Source: DATBQN01 sp963755825 (lineage in GTDB: Bacteria > Acidobacteriota > Thermoanaerobaculia > Multivoradales > UBA5704). From it: a DNA stretch of 64,000 bases. Below are positions 16,054 through 24,764 of the stretch, piece after piece. Under the pieces are notes generated by a model. It saw only the letters and a list, made by a program, of their open reading frames with translations. It searched no databases and was not told where the DNA came from. The position numbers and the translations under genes were made by a program. How positions within the stretch are numbered: position 1 is the stretch's first letter; each line of letters starts with the position of its first letter. The stretch lies in the NCBI GenBank assembly GCA_963755825.1, contig CAVWLA010000001.1, forward strand, positions 2,108,001 through 2,172,000, read 5' to 3'.

Positions 16054-17283
16054 CTACGACGTCGCGGCGAGAAAGGATTTCCAGAGGGCGTGGCCGGCGG
16101 CGAGCGAGAGCTCGCCGCGGCTGTAGATCTCGTGGAAGGCGGCGGCCACCCGCGGGCAGAACTGCGAGCCGGCGCCGGACATGATCTCGGCCGCGGCGCG
16201 CTCGGCCGCCAGGCCCTTGCGGTAGGGGCGGCTGGTGGTCATCGCGTCGAAGGTGTCGGCGACGGCGATGATGCGGGCGACGACGGGGATCTCGTCGCCG
16301 CTGAGGCCGTCCGGATAGCCCTTGCCGTCCAGCCGCTCGTGGTGGCTGCGCACGCCGGGGAGCACCCGCCGCAGATCGCTGACGCCGGCGAGGATCTCGG
16401 CGCCGTCGACCGGATGGCGGCGCATGATCTCCATCTCCCTGGCGTCGAGCGGGGCGGGCTTGCCGAGGATGGCGTCCTGGACGAAGATCTTCCCCACGTC
16501 GTGGAGGGTCGCCGAGAGCCAGAGCTCCTCGAGGTCGGCGCGGTCGAGCCCCAGCTCGCGCCCGAGGAGGACCGAGTAGCTGGTGACCCGGCGGACGTGG
16601 CCGCCGGTGTAGGGGTCCTTCTTCTCGATCGCCTCCGCCCAGGCGACCACCGTCTCCATGAACTGCCGCCGCCGCGCCTCGTAGAGGCGGGCGTTCTGCA
16701 GCGGATGGGCGAGGATGCCGGCGAAGAGCCGCATGCGCCGCAGGTCGTCGTCGGAGAAGCGCTCGCGGCCGACCGGGTTGAGCAGCTGGAGGACGCCGAT
16801 CACCGCGCCGTGGGCAACCAGCGGCATGGCGAGGATGGCGCGCGTCCGAAAGAGGCCTTGATGGTCGCCGCGCCAGCGCGGGTCGGCGGCAACGTCGTTG
16901 ACCAGCTCGGCGTTGCCGGAGAGGGCGACGCTGCCGACGATGCCCTCCCCCACCGGCACCCGCAGGCCGCGGATCTCGCCCGCCGCGCTGCCGCGCACGA
17001 CGCGGAAGAAGAGCTCGGCGCGCGCCTCGTCGAGCTCCCAGATCGAGCTCGTCTCGGCGTGACAGACCTCCTCGGCCTTGACCAGCGCCAGGTCGAGCAC
17101 CCGCGCCAGGTCGAGCGTGCCGGTGAGCTGGACGCCGATCTCGAGCAGCATCTCGTACTCGCGGAGGCGCCGGCGCAGGGCGGCCTCGTCGGGCTCCGTC
17201 GCCGCGGCGAGCTCGGTGGGCTCCTCGGGGGTTGCCGCCATCGCCGCCATCTTAACCGGCTCCGCAGGCGAGGAAGTCTCCAT
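16054..17283 (-). CDS. GAF-HD-GYP phosphodiesterase
   Basis: 409 residues. An N-terminal GAF domain (about 40-195) is followed by an HD-GYP domain (about 208-400). The signature residues are visible: HD in TLHDVGK (His261, Asp262), SHHERLDGKGYPDGLSGDEI with GYP at 322-324, and the later AVADTFDAMTTSRPYRKG. Such domains hydrolyse c-di-GMP, or sometimes cGAMP. The gene is 6 bases from the cyclase gene and about 22 bases from the kinase gene, so the three are co-transcribed. It would lower c-di-GMP in response to a small ligand or partner bound by GAF. Confidence 0.88.
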   Translation of the reverse strand: METSSPAEPVKMAAMAATPEEPTELAAATEPDEAALRRRLREYEMLLEIGVQLTGTLDLARVLDLALVKAEEVCHAETSSIWELDEARAELFFRVVRGSAAGEIRGLRVPVGEGIVGSVALSGNAELVNDVAADPRWRGDHQGLFRTRAILAMPLVAHGAVIGVLQLLNPVGRERFSDDDLRRMRLFAGILAHPLQNARLYEARRRQFMETVVAWAEAIEKKDPYTGGHVRRVTSYSVLLGRELGLDRADLEELWLSATLHDVGKIFVQDAILGKPAPLDAREMEIMRRHPVDGAEILAGVSDLRRVLPGVRSHHERLDGKGYPDGLSGDEIPVVARIIAVADTFDAMTTSRPYRKGLAAERAAAEIMSGAGSQFCPRVAAAFHEIYSRGELSLAAGHALWKSFLAATS

Positions 17284-17305
17284 GGGCGGGGTCGCGGGCG
17301 CCGGC

Positions 17306-19921
17306 TCAGGCGCTCAGCTCGTCGAGGTGGCGGTGGAGATCGGCGACGCTCGGATAGCGCTCCTCCGGCTCCTTCTTCAGGCAGCGGAGGATGATCCCCT
17401 GCAGCACCGGCGGGATCTCCGGCCAGTGCTCGGCGGGCGGCAGCGGCGCCTCCTTGAGGTGTTTCATCATCAGCTCGATGTCGGTCGGCGCGCTGAACGG
17501 CAGCTTGCCGGTGAACACCTCGTAGAAGACGACGCCGCAGGAGTAGATGTCGGCGCGGACGTCCGGCTCGCGCCCCTGCAGCTGCTCGGGCGACAGGTAC
17601 TGCGGGGTGCCGACGACGAAGCCCGCCTGCGTCTGCCCGGCCTCGGTGCGGACGATCGGCCGCGCGATGCCGAAGTCCATCAGCTTGGCGTTCCCGGTCG
17701 GCTCGAGGATGAGGTTCTCGGGCTTGATGTCGCGGTGGATGACGCCGGCGGCATGGGCGACGGCGAGCCCGGCGCAGAGCTGCTTGGCGAGGCGCAGGCC
17801 CGCCGAGTAGGGCAGGCGGTGGGTCTGGTCGAGCAGGAAGCGGAGGGTGACGCCGCGCACGTACTCCATGGAGATGAACGGGATGCCGTCGATCTCGCCG
17901 AAGTCGTAGGTGCGCAGGACGTTCGGGTGGGTGATCTTGCGCGCCAGCTTGAGCTCGCTCTTCAGGCGGTCGAGCTGGCCGCGGTCGCCCCACAGCTCGC
18001 GCTTGAGCATCTTGAGCGCCACCAGATCGTCGAGCTCGCGGTCGCGCGCCTTGTAGATCACCCCCATGCCGCCGGCGCCCAGGACCGAGAGGATCTCGAA
18101 GCGGTGCGCCATGAGCGCCCCCGGCTCGATGCCCGAAAGCGTGGCGGCGACCGCCGCCGCGCTCCTGCCGGAGGGGGTCGTCGCGAGGCCCGCCGGCGAG
18201 CCGGCGACGACCCGCTCGGCGACGGCGCCGGAGAGCACGTAGAGCGGCTGCGGCGAGACCAGGGCGCGCCGCGGCGCGAGATGATAGCCGGCCCTCTCGA
18301 GGCTGGGCTTGAGCTCCTCGTAGACCTCGCGGGAGACGACGATCTCGCCGGCGGTCGCCTCGCGCACCAGGCTGTCGAGCTGCTGCACCGGCAGGCCCAC
18401 CATCGTGCGCTCCGGCTGCTCGCCCCAGGAGACCGGCCCCACCGTCACGCGGCCGGCGGCGAGGGCGACGAGCGGCGCCTCGACGTCGTCGATGCCATGG
18501 AGCGCCTCGGCGGCGACGGCGAGCGCGCGGAGCGCCCGCCCCTCCCCCTCGAAGCGGGCGACGAGGCGCTGGCCGGCGACGCTCTCCACCTGGCCGCGCA
18601 CGGTGGCGACGGCGCCGGCCAGGCTCTTGAGCTCGGCGCCGAGGCGCGCCAGGCCCGCCTCGGCGTCGCCCGCCCGCCCGAAGGCGCGCAGCTCGACGGC
18701 GAGGAGGAGCGCCTCGCGGCTCTGCGTGCCGCCGACGTAGGCGCGCCCCTGCACCGGCTCGGGGAGGGTCCGCGACAGCTCGGTCAGGTAGGTCTCCATG
18801 TCGCGCTTCTCGCGCAGGTCGGAGAGCAGCTCGTCGAAGGCGAGGCCGAGGCGGCCCACCTCGTCGCTCCGCTCGACGGCGATCTTCTGGTCGTAGTCGC
18901 CCTGCCGCGCCGCCTCCGCCGCCGCCGCCAGGCGGCGCATCGGCGCCAGCGCCTGTCGCGCGAAGACGTACGAGAGGACGGAGGCGAGGAGCACCGAGAG
19001 CAGCCCGGCGGCGAGGAGCGCGCCCTGGATCTCGCGGTAGGCGGCGAGCTGCTTGGGGAGCGAGGCGAGGGCGACCGTCGCCGCCACCGTCTTGCCGCCG
19101 GCGTCTTTGAGCGGCGCGATGAGCGCGATCCACGGCTCGCCGCGGACGGAGAGCTCGGCGCGGCGCACCGAGACGCCGCGATCCATGACGAGATCCATCA
19201 TCGCCTTGCGCTCGTGGAGGGTGTCGGTGAGGCTGGCGGCGGTCTCGCGGTCGAGGTTGCTCGCCACGATCGCCGCCTGCTGGTCGACGTCGGCGACGAA
19301 GGCGACGTCGGCGCCGCTGATCTTGTTGACCTCGTAGGCCGCGGCGTCGTTAATCGCGAAGCCGGTGACGAGGTAGCCGATCAGGGTGTCCTTGGAGATC
19401 GGCACGGCGACCGAATAGTAGAGGTCGCCGCCCTCCTGCCAGACGCCCGCCGCCTCGTAGTCGGAGATGGCGCGCGCCACCAGCGTCCGCTTCGAGAGGT
19501 CCTCGCCGGCGGCCTGCGGCCGGTCGCTCCGCGCGATGACGTGGCCGGTGGGATCGAGCACCATGGCGAAGTCGTAGCCGAGGTCCTTGCGGCGCTCGGA
19601 GAGGAGATCGAGGATCGAGCGCGCGTCGCGCTGCCCGGAGGCCTCGGCGACGTAGGCGGCGAAGGAGGGGTCGGAGGCGAAGAGACGGGAGAGCAGGCGC
19701 AGCCGCTCGTAGCGCTGCGCCTGGAACGCCGCCTGCGCCGAGGAGCTGCTCTCCAGGGCGTCGTCGGCGGCGCGCCGTGCGATGCGGCCGGTCAAGAACG
19801 AGGTCACCGCGACGGCGAGGCCGACCGCGAGCAGGACGAGGAGGGAGGAGACCAGGAAGATCCTGGTCGCGAGCGACAACGACCGCTGCCGGCCGGCCGG
19901 GCTAGTGCCGGTACTGGTCAC
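17306..19921 (-). CDS. Membrane sensor Ser/Thr protein kinase (Cache-HAMP-cyclase-like-kinase)
   Basis: 871 residues, GTG start at 19921 overlapping the upstream stop by 20 bases. Order: a membrane helix (19-41), a periplasmic Cache-like sensor (about 45-295), a second helix (about 302-325), HAMP (to about 370), a region at about 390-570 that resembles a nucleotidyl cyclase homology domain without its metal aspartates, and a C-terminal Hanks-type kinase from about 606. Kinase motifs: GAGGMG (615-620), Lys637 in VALKMLK, HRDIKPEN (729 on), DFG (749-751), and GTPQYLSPEQ. All catalytic residues are present. Placing the kinase at the end of a chemoreceptor-like sensor is unusual, since most Hanks kinases have it first. 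Substrates are unknown; the FHA-cyclase from the same operon is a candidate. Confidence 0.88.
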   Translation of the reverse strand: MTSTGTSPAGRQRSLSLATRIFLVSSLLVLLAVGLAVAVTSFLTGRIARRAADDALESSSSAQAAFQAQRYERLRLLSRLFASDPSFAAYVAEASGQRDARSILDLLSERRKDLGYDFAMVLDPTGHVIARSDRPQAAGEDLSKRTLVARAISDYEAAGVWQEGGDLYYSVAVPISKDTLIGYLVTGFAINDAAAYEVNKISGADVAFVADVDQQAAIVASNLDRETAASLTDTLHERKAMMDLVMDRGVSVRRAELSVRGEPWIALIAPLKDAGGKTVAATVALASLPKQLAAYREIQGALLAAGLLSVLLASVLSYVFARQALAPMRRLAAAAEAARQGDYDQKIAVERSDEVGRLGLAFDELLSDLREKRDMETYLTELSRTLPEPVQGRAYVGGTQSREALLLAVELRAFGRAGDAEAGLARLGAELKSLAGAVATVRGQVESVAGQRLVARFEGEGRALRALAVAAEALHGIDDVEAPLVALAAGRVTVGPVSWGEQPERTMVGLPVQQLDSLVREATAGEIVVSREVYEELKPSLERAGYHLAPRRALVSPQPLYVLSGAVAERVVAGSPAGLATTPSGRSAAAVAATLSGIEPGALMAHRFEILSVLGAGGMGVIYKARDRELDDLVALKMLKRELWGDRGQLDRLKSELKLARKITHPNVLRTYDFGEIDGIPFISMEYVRGVTLRFLLDQTHRLPYSAGLRLAKQLCAGLAVAHAAGVIHRDIKPENLILEPTGNAKLMDFGIARPIVRTEAGQTQAGFVVGTPQYLSPEQLQGREPDVRADIYSCGVVFYEVFTGKLPFSAPTDIELMMKHLKEAPLPPAEHWPEIPPVLQGIILRCLKKEPEERYPSVADLHRHLDELSA

Positions 19922-20609
19922 GGCCGGAGGTGAAGTACGATTTCCCGTTCTTGTCGAGGTGAGGGGGAACCTGCGGGCGGGTGATCTCGAGGCGGGCGAC
20001 GACCGGCGACGCGGCGGGGAGCGCCAGCTCGGTGCTCCACGGGTCGACCTGCTCGTGCCAGACGGTGAGCTTACCGGCTCCCTTCGGCAGGTTGGCGAGG
20101 ACGAAGGAGCCGTCGTCGGCGGGCTGCACGAAGTAGGGCGTGTCGACGACCAGGATGTAGCCGACCATCGACTGGTGGACGTTGCAGTAGACGCGGACGA
20201 GACCCGGCGCGTCGAATGTCCGCTCGCGGCCCGGCCCCTTGTGCATGAAACCGAGATCGAAGACGTTGCCGGCGGAGACCGAGAAGGCGTTGTGGAGGAT
20301 GGGGTCCTCGTTGGCGAACTGCACGCGCGCGCCGACCGGCAGGGCGAGCACCCGCGGCAGGAACTCCTTGCCGCGCGTCGTCATCGTGTAGGTGCCGCCG
20401 CGCGTCCGCGCCCGGGCGCCGCTCGCCGGTGCGGACGGCGTGAAGTAGACCACCGCCTGGCGGACGTCGGCGCCGCGCGCCGGGCCGCCGCCGCGAGCCA
20501 GCAGCTCGACCCGGCCGCGGATCTCCTCGGCGGGCGCCGCGAGGGCGCCCGCGGCGAGCAAGACGACGAGCCCCGCCGCCCTCAAGCTCCGTTTCGTCCC
20601 CCTATCCAT
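19902..20609 (-). CDS. Exported cupredoxin-like (blue copper) protein
   Basis: 235 residues with a signal peptide (LRAAGLVVLLAAGALAAPAEE). The plastocyanin-like core has the type-1 copper ligand pattern His106 (DPILHNAFS), Cys142, His145 and Met148 (VYCNVHQSMVGY). The C-terminal part is a beta-sandwich-like extension (DGSFVLANLPKGAGKLTVWH). Proteins of this kind are found in methylamine-utilisation-like and respiratory loci as periplasmic electron carriers. Here the gene lies between a porin and a sensor kinase, with 3 bases to the porin stop and a 20-base overlap with the kinase. A role as a redox or copper sensor partner of the kinase is a guess. Confidence 0.8.
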   Translation of the reverse strand: MDRGTKRSLRAAGLVVLLAAGALAAPAEEIRGRVELLARGGGPARGADVRQAVVYFTPSAPASGARARTRGGTYTMTTRGKEFLPRVLALPVGARVQFANEDPILHNAFSVSAGNVFDLGFMHKGPGRERTFDAPGLVRVYCNVHQSMVGYILVVDTPYFVQPADDGSFVLANLPKGAGKLTVWHEQVDPWSTELALPAASPVVARLEITRPQVPPHLDKNGKSYFTSGRDQYRH

Positions 20610-20612
20610 CGC

Positions 20613-22037
20613 TCAGATCCGGAACCGCAGGGTGGCGAGAAACTCGTTGTCGTGCCGGGTGGCGCCCGAGGCGAGGATGAAATCGTTCTTCGAGTACTCG
20701 GCGGTCAGGTCGATCCCGGCGACGATCCCCAGGCGGATGCCGGCATCGTACTTCGTCCAGTCCCAGCCGAAGCTGGGCGCCGGGGTCAGCGGGTTGTTCT
20801 TGAAGTCGTTCGTGAGCCGCGACACGCGCAGCACCGGCTGAATGGTCGGGAAGAGCTGGCGCTCGGCGACCGCCCAGACGAGCGGCAGGTCGATCGCCCA
20901 GGCGACCTCCCCCTCGAGCCCCTTGCGCGGCAGGCCGGCGAGCTTCTCGTCGACGTACTGGCCGAAGAGCGAGAAGCCGCCCAGGTAGAGGCGGAGGTTG
21001 GCGCCCAGGTCGCGCTTCTGGTCGCCGCTGATCGGCAGCGGGGCCTGGCTGAACGGCCCGCGCAGCAGCTGCAGGTCGCCGAGGTAGAAGCTGCCGTCGT
21101 GCTCGACCCCGTCGGCGAGCTTGCGCTGGTAGCCGTACGCCATGAGGTCGAAGGCGCGGCGGCCACCGGCGTCGGCAAAGCGGATGCCGAGCGCACCCCC
21201 CACCTGCGGATCGCTGGTGGCGGCGAGATCGCTCACCTCGGTGTCGTAGAGGATGACGATGCCGCTCTTGAGCGCCGGGTCGGGGTTCGGCTGCAGGAAG
21301 GCCGGCGTGCCGTTGTCGCCGGCGAGCGCGTTGGGGTCGCGCAGGAAGACCGGGTTGCCCTCGGTCAGCGTGCCCTTGAGATAGACGTGGCGGCCGAGGT
21401 CGACGCCGAGCTCGAGGCCGGCGTCGTTGAAGCGGTTGAACGCCGTCGAGACCAGGCCGTAGCTCTCCAGGTGGCGGTCGTTCTGGCGCTCGAACTTGGG
21501 GAGCTTGCCGATCTTGAGATAGGCGCCGGAGCCCGGCGGCAGCAGGCCGGGGTCGGTCTCGCGGCCGAAGCGCACCCAGAGCTCCTTGACGTCGGTCTGC
21601 TTGCCGGTCGAGGTCGGGTTGCGGTCGTAGAGGTCGATGAAGTCGAGGCGGCCGTGGGCGACGATCCACTCGCTCCAGGTGGCGTCGACGGTGAGGATGA
21701 GCAGCGAGACCTCGAAGTGCGAGCCGGCGTCGACGGTCTCCTCCATGGCCTGCTTCTGCCCCACCGGCAGCATCTCGGGGGTGAAGGGGAACTTGACCGG
21801 GAACTTGTTGTCGTCGCTGTGGCGGAAGTTCATCCGCCCCTCGACGCCGAAGGCAAGCTTCGGCACCAGGGGGGAGCGGTCGTCGGCAGCGGGCGCGCTC
21901 TCGGCGGGCTGTCCGTCCGGCTTGGCCGCCGGCGCGGCCTCCTCGGCCCAGAGCGGGGAGGAGAGCGCCACGGCGAGCACCGCCTGGCCCAGCAGGCATG
22001 CACACCGCGCCCGGCCCTCTCGTGCCGCCCAGAGCAT
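20613..22037 (-). CDS. Outer-membrane beta-barrel porin (phosphate-selective-porin-like)
   Basis: 474 residues. The ATG at 22037 has a strong Shine-Dalgarno (aggagg). It has a signal peptide (LLGQAVLAVALSSPLWAEE), an acidic/Pro-rich stretch, and then alternating beta-strand sequence (WIVAHGRLDFIDLY, LKIGKLPKFERQNDRHLESYG, RLYLGGFSLFGQYVDEKL) ending in LATLRFRI, an outer-membrane C-terminal strand. The layout resembles porin O/P-type barrels. The solute is not identifiable. It is the first gene of the signalling operon, so the envelope component and the downstream kinase/second-messenger enzymes are probably expressed together. Confidence 0.75.
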   Translation of the reverse strand: MLWAAREGRARCACLLGQAVLAVALSSPLWAEEAAPAAKPDGQPAESAPAADDRSPLVPKLAFGVEGRMNFRHSDDNKFPVKFPFTPEMLPVGQKQAMEETVDAGSHFEVSLLILTVDATWSEWIVAHGRLDFIDLYDRNPTSTGKQTDVKELWVRFGRETDPGLLPPGSGAYLKIGKLPKFERQNDRHLESYGLVSTAFNRFNDAGLELGVDLGRHVYLKGTLTEGNPVFLRDPNALAGDNGTPAFLQPNPDPALKSGIVILYDTEVSDLAATSDPQVGGALGIRFADAGGRRAFDLMAYGYQRKLADGVEHDGSFYLGDLQLLRGPFSQAPLPISGDQKRDLGANLRLYLGGFSLFGQYVDEKLAGLPRKGLEGEVAWAIDLPLVWAVAERQLFPTIQPVLRVSRLTNDFKNNPLTPAPSFGWDWTKYDAGIRLGIVAGIDLTAEYSKNDFILASGATRHDNEFLATLRFRI

Positions 22038-22079
22038 CCGATCGCAACCTCCTGCCCCTCGCCTACGGAGTCGGGAGGT

Positions 22080-22108
22080 AGCTTAGATCGCTCGGGGGGC
22101 GCAGTAAA
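22080..22108 (-). promoter_or_regulatory. Candidate sigma70-like promoter of the porin-cupredoxin-kinase operon
   Basis: On the minus strand TTTACT (complement of 22103-22108) and TAAGCT (complement of 22080-22085) are 17 bases apart, about 43 bases before the porin start. Confidence 0.4.
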
Positions 22109-22231
22109 GGGTGGAGCCTGGCGGGTCGCGGGTCAGTCTGGTTCCGGGAACGGTTGCCCGGAAGGGCGCGATGGGCGGGCGGGGCCGAGGGCGACCGCCC
22201 GCAGGAGACCAAACTGAGCCGCGACGGCCGA

Positions 22232-22375
22232 TCAGCAGACGGCGCGGCGGCGGCGCATCTGCTGCACGATGAAGCCGGCGGCGAGGAGCCACACCGGCAC
22301 CGTGAAGAAGCCGACGCGCACTTCTTGTGTCAGGACGCCTTTGAGATCTTTCTTGAGCTTCATGAGCTTGCTCAT
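22232..22375 (-). CDS. 47-residue single-pass membrane protein
   Basis: The ATG at 22375 has Shine-Dalgarno cggagg 8 bases away. The protein begins with a basic amphipathic helix (MSKLMKLKKDLKGVL), then a hydrophobic segment (GFFTVPVWLLAAGFIVQQM) and a basic tail (RRRRAVC). No family is recognised. It is co-directional with the porin operon, 194 bases upstream, and divergent from the flavin reductase gene. It could be a small regulatory membrane protein; there is no firm evidence. Confidence 0.55.
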   Translation of the reverse strand: MSKLMKLKKDLKGVLTQEVRVGFFTVPVWLLAAGFIVQQMRRRRAVC

Positions 22376-22547
22376 GCCGGGGCCTCCGAGAGCGTGGGCG
22401 AGACCGGGACGAGCCCGGTCGGCCGTCGCCCGGAGAGAGTGCAAGAGCGGCGCCATCCGCCGGCTCCGCCGAGGTCCCCGCACGCCGCTCTCGGATCTCG
22501 CAGATATGGGATGATCGCGGCTCGTCGCCGCCCGTTCGGAGGTCGTC

Positions 22548-23111
22548 ATGGCCGTCTCGTCCGAAGACTTTCGCAACGCCCTCAGCCATTTTCCGGCGGG
22601 GGTGACCATCACCACCATGCGCGCCGGCGAGCACATCCACGGCCTCACCGTCTCCGCCTTCGCCTCGGTCTCGGCCGAGCCGCCGCTGGTCACCGTGGTA
22701 ATCGACAACCGGCATCGCGCCAAGGAGCTCCTCGAGCAGCCGGAGGCGGTCTTCGCGGTGAACTTTCTCCGCCACGACCAGCGCGAGCTCTCCAACCGCT
22801 TCGCCTGGCTGAAGGACGAGGACCGCTTCGCGGTCGGCAACTGGGGTGTGGCGACGACCGGCGCCCCCATCCTCGCCGACGCCATGGCCTGGCTCGACTG
22901 CCGGATCTACGCCCGCTACCCCGCCGGCACCCACACGGTCTACATCGGCGAGGTGGTGGCGAGCAGCGTGCCGGAGGAGGGGGTGGCGCCGCTCGTCTAC
23001 TGGCAGCGCGGCTATCGCCAGCTCCATATCCACCCGCCCGAGGAGAGCTCGACGGCGGCGGAGGTCGAGGGCGTCACGGTCGTCTCCGCACAAGAGAAAA
23101 CGGCCGGCTAG
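22548..23111 (+). CDS. Flavin reductase family protein (HpaC/DIM6-like)
   Basis: 187 residues. The split-barrel flavin reductase signature is plain: FRNALSHFPAGVTITT near the N-terminus, GLTVSAFASVSAEPPLV, FAVNFLRHDQRELSNRFA, and the C-terminal HTVYIGEVVAS. These enzymes reduce FMN or FAD with NAD(P)H and usually supply a two-component monooxygenase; no such partner is nearby. It is a single gene, divergent from the small membrane protein and convergent with the ribosomal operon end. Its stop codon lies in the loop of the terminator at 23100. Confidence 0.88.
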   Translation: MAVSSEDFRNALSHFPAGVTITTMRAGEHIHGLTVSAFASVSAEPPLVTVVIDNRHRAKELLEQPEAVFAVNFLRHDQRELSNRFAWLKDEDRFAVGNWGVATTGAPILADAMAWLDCRIYARYPAGTHTVYIGEVVASSVPEEGVAPLVYWQRGYRQLHIHPPEESSTAAEVEGVTVVSAQEKTAG

Positions 23112-23122
23112 GCGCCGGCCGT
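23100..23122 (-). terminator. Intrinsic terminator of the ribosomal operon (bidirectional hairpin)
   Basis: Perfect 9-bp stem acggccggc (23100-23108) / gccggccgt (23114-23122) with a 5-base loop. In the minus direction it is followed by TTTTCTCTT, so it should end the rplQ transcript. On the plus strand the stop codon of the flavin reductase gene is in the loop and no T-run follows. Confidence 0.75.
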
Positions 23123-23165
23123 CTCTCAAACAAGCTTCGGTAAAGGCTCAAGCGGGAGCGTCAGG

Positions 23166-23732
23166 TCAGGCGCCGCCGCCCTTCTGGCTCTTCGTCGTCG
23201 TCCGGCCGGTGGTCGCCGGGCCCTTGGGTGGCTTCTTCGGCCCGTCGTCCCGCTTGCGGGATTCCTTCTTGCCGGTCACCGCGCCCTTGTCGGCCGCCGG
23301 CTTCGGGCCCTTGGCCAGCTTCTTGCCCTTCTTGTCCTCGGACTCGGGCGCCGCCGCGGCGGCCTCGCGTTCGACGAACTCGAGCACCGCCATCTCGGCG
23401 CCGTCGCCCTGGCGGGGTCCGAGCTTGACGATCCGCAGGTAGCCGCCCGGACGCTCGGCGAACCGCGGCGCGATCTCGTCGAACACCTTCTTGACCATCG
23501 TGCGGCGCTTCTCGCTGTTGGGCATGCGGGCGAGCACCCAGCGGCGGGCGGGCACGGAGTCGATCTTGCCGCGGGTGATCAGCTTCTCGGCGATCGGGCG
23601 CAGCTCCTTGGCCTTCGGGAGCGTGGTGACGATGCGCTCGTTCTCGATCAGCGACTGCAGCTGGTTGCGGAACAGCGCCTCGCGATGAGCGCTGGTACGC
23701 CCTAGCTTCCGGTGCTTCATGGCGTGACGCAT
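23166..23732 (-). CDS. rplQ: 50S ribosomal protein L17 with long basic C-terminal tail
   Basis: 188 residues. The L17 core is clear (MKHRKLGRTSAHREALFRNQ, then LITRGKIDSVPARRWVLARM). The usual length is about 120. Here a Lys/Pro/Gly-rich, probably disordered tail of about 65 residues follows (for example KKGKKLAKGPKP). It is the last gene of the operon, 12 bases after rpoA. Confidence 0.97.
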   Translation of the reverse strand: MRHAMKHRKLGRTSAHREALFRNQLQSLIENERIVTTLPKAKELRPIAEKLITRGKIDSVPARRWVLARMPNSEKRRTMVKKVFDEIAPRFAERPGGYLRIVKLGPRQGDGAEMAVLEFVEREAAAAAPESEDKKGKKLAKGPKPAADKGAVTGKKESRKRDDGPKKPPKGPATTGRTTTKSQKGGGA

Positions 23733-23744
23733 GACGCTCTCTCC

Positions 23745-24737
23745 TTAGGCCGAGGCGGAGACGCCGGCGGCGGGCCGGTCCGGCACGTCCATCCCCAGGG
23801 CGAGGCCGAGCTTGTCCAGGACCTCCTGGACCTCCTCGAGGGACTTGCGGCCGAAGTTCTTGGTCTCCAACATGTCCTTCTCGCTGCGGCGGACCAGATC
23901 GCGAAGGGTGTGGATGTTGGCATTCTTGAGCGAGTTCGCCGAGCGCACCGAGAGGTCCAGCTCGTCGATGTTCTTGGCGAGCAGGGCGTCGAGGCCGGCG
24001 AGCTCCTCGCGGCCGAGCTCGCCGCCGTCCTGCCGCAGGCTCTCCTCGGTCTGGATGAAGATGCCGAGGTGGTCCTTGAGCAGCATCGCGGCGAGCGATA
24101 CCGCCTCCTCCGGGCCGATGGTGCCGTTCGTCCACACCTCGAGGACGAGGCGCTCGAAGTCGGTCGTCTGACCGAGACGGGCGGCCTCGACGCGATAGTT
24201 GACGCGCCGCACCGGGCTGTGAGCGGAGTCGACCGGGATCCAGCCGATGCCCATCGCCTCGTCGAAGTTGCGGTCGGCCGAGACGTAGCCGCGGCCCTTC
24301 TTCACCTGCGCCTGCAGCTTCAGGTGGCCTTCCTCGTTGACCGTGGCGAGGTGCACGTTGGCGTCGTGGACCTCGATCTGCGGGTCCTCGGTCATGTGGC
24401 TGGCGGTGACGTCCGCCGGCCCCTGCACGTCGATCGACATCACCTTCGCCTCCTCGGAGTGGAGGACGATGGGGATCTGCTTGAGGTTGAGGATGATGTC
24501 GGTGACGTCCTCGACGACGCCGGGCACCGAGGAGAACTCGTGCAGCACGCCCTCGATGTTGATCGCCGTGATGGCGGCGCCCTCGATCGAGGAGAGCAGG
24601 CAACGGCGCAGCGCGTTGCCGATGGTGGTGGCAAAACCGCGCTCGAACGGCTGCGCGGTGAACTTACCGTATGTCGCGGTCAGCGTCTCGGCTTCGACCT
24701 CGACCCGCTTGGGGCGCTGAAAACCCTTCCAAAGCAT
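23745..24737 (-). CDS. rpoA: RNA polymerase alpha subunit
   Basis: 330 residues from the ATG at 24737, preferred over the GTG at 24743 because Shine-Dalgarno aaaggag is 5 bases away. The N-terminal dimerisation domain (ERGFATTIGNALRRCLLSS) and the C-terminal DNA/activator-binding domain (SLKNANIHTLRDLVRRSE) are both present at normal length. Confidence 0.98.
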   Translation of the reverse strand: MLWKGFQRPKRVEVEAETLTATYGKFTAQPFERGFATTIGNALRRCLLSSIEGAAITAINIEGVLHEFSSVPGVVEDVTDIILNLKQIPIVLHSEEAKVMSIDVQGPADVTASHMTEDPQIEVHDANVHLATVNEEGHLKLQAQVKKGRGYVSADRNFDEAMGIGWIPVDSAHSPVRRVNYRVEAARLGQTTDFERLVLEVWTNGTIGPEEAVSLAAMLLKDHLGIFIQTEESLRQDGGELGREELAGLDALLAKNIDELDLSVRSANSLKNANIHTLRDLVRRSEKDMLETKNFGRKSLEEVQEVLDKLGLALGMDVPDRPAAGVSASA

Positions 24738-24764
24738 AGGCACTCCTTTATTTGGCTCGCTCGC

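Noticed and set aside
14887..19933. Long plus-strand open frames opposite the cyclase, HD-GYP and kinase genes.
   Set aside because: They are antisense shadows with Arg/Asp/Leu-biased nonsense composition; the minus-strand genes have full catalytic motifs.
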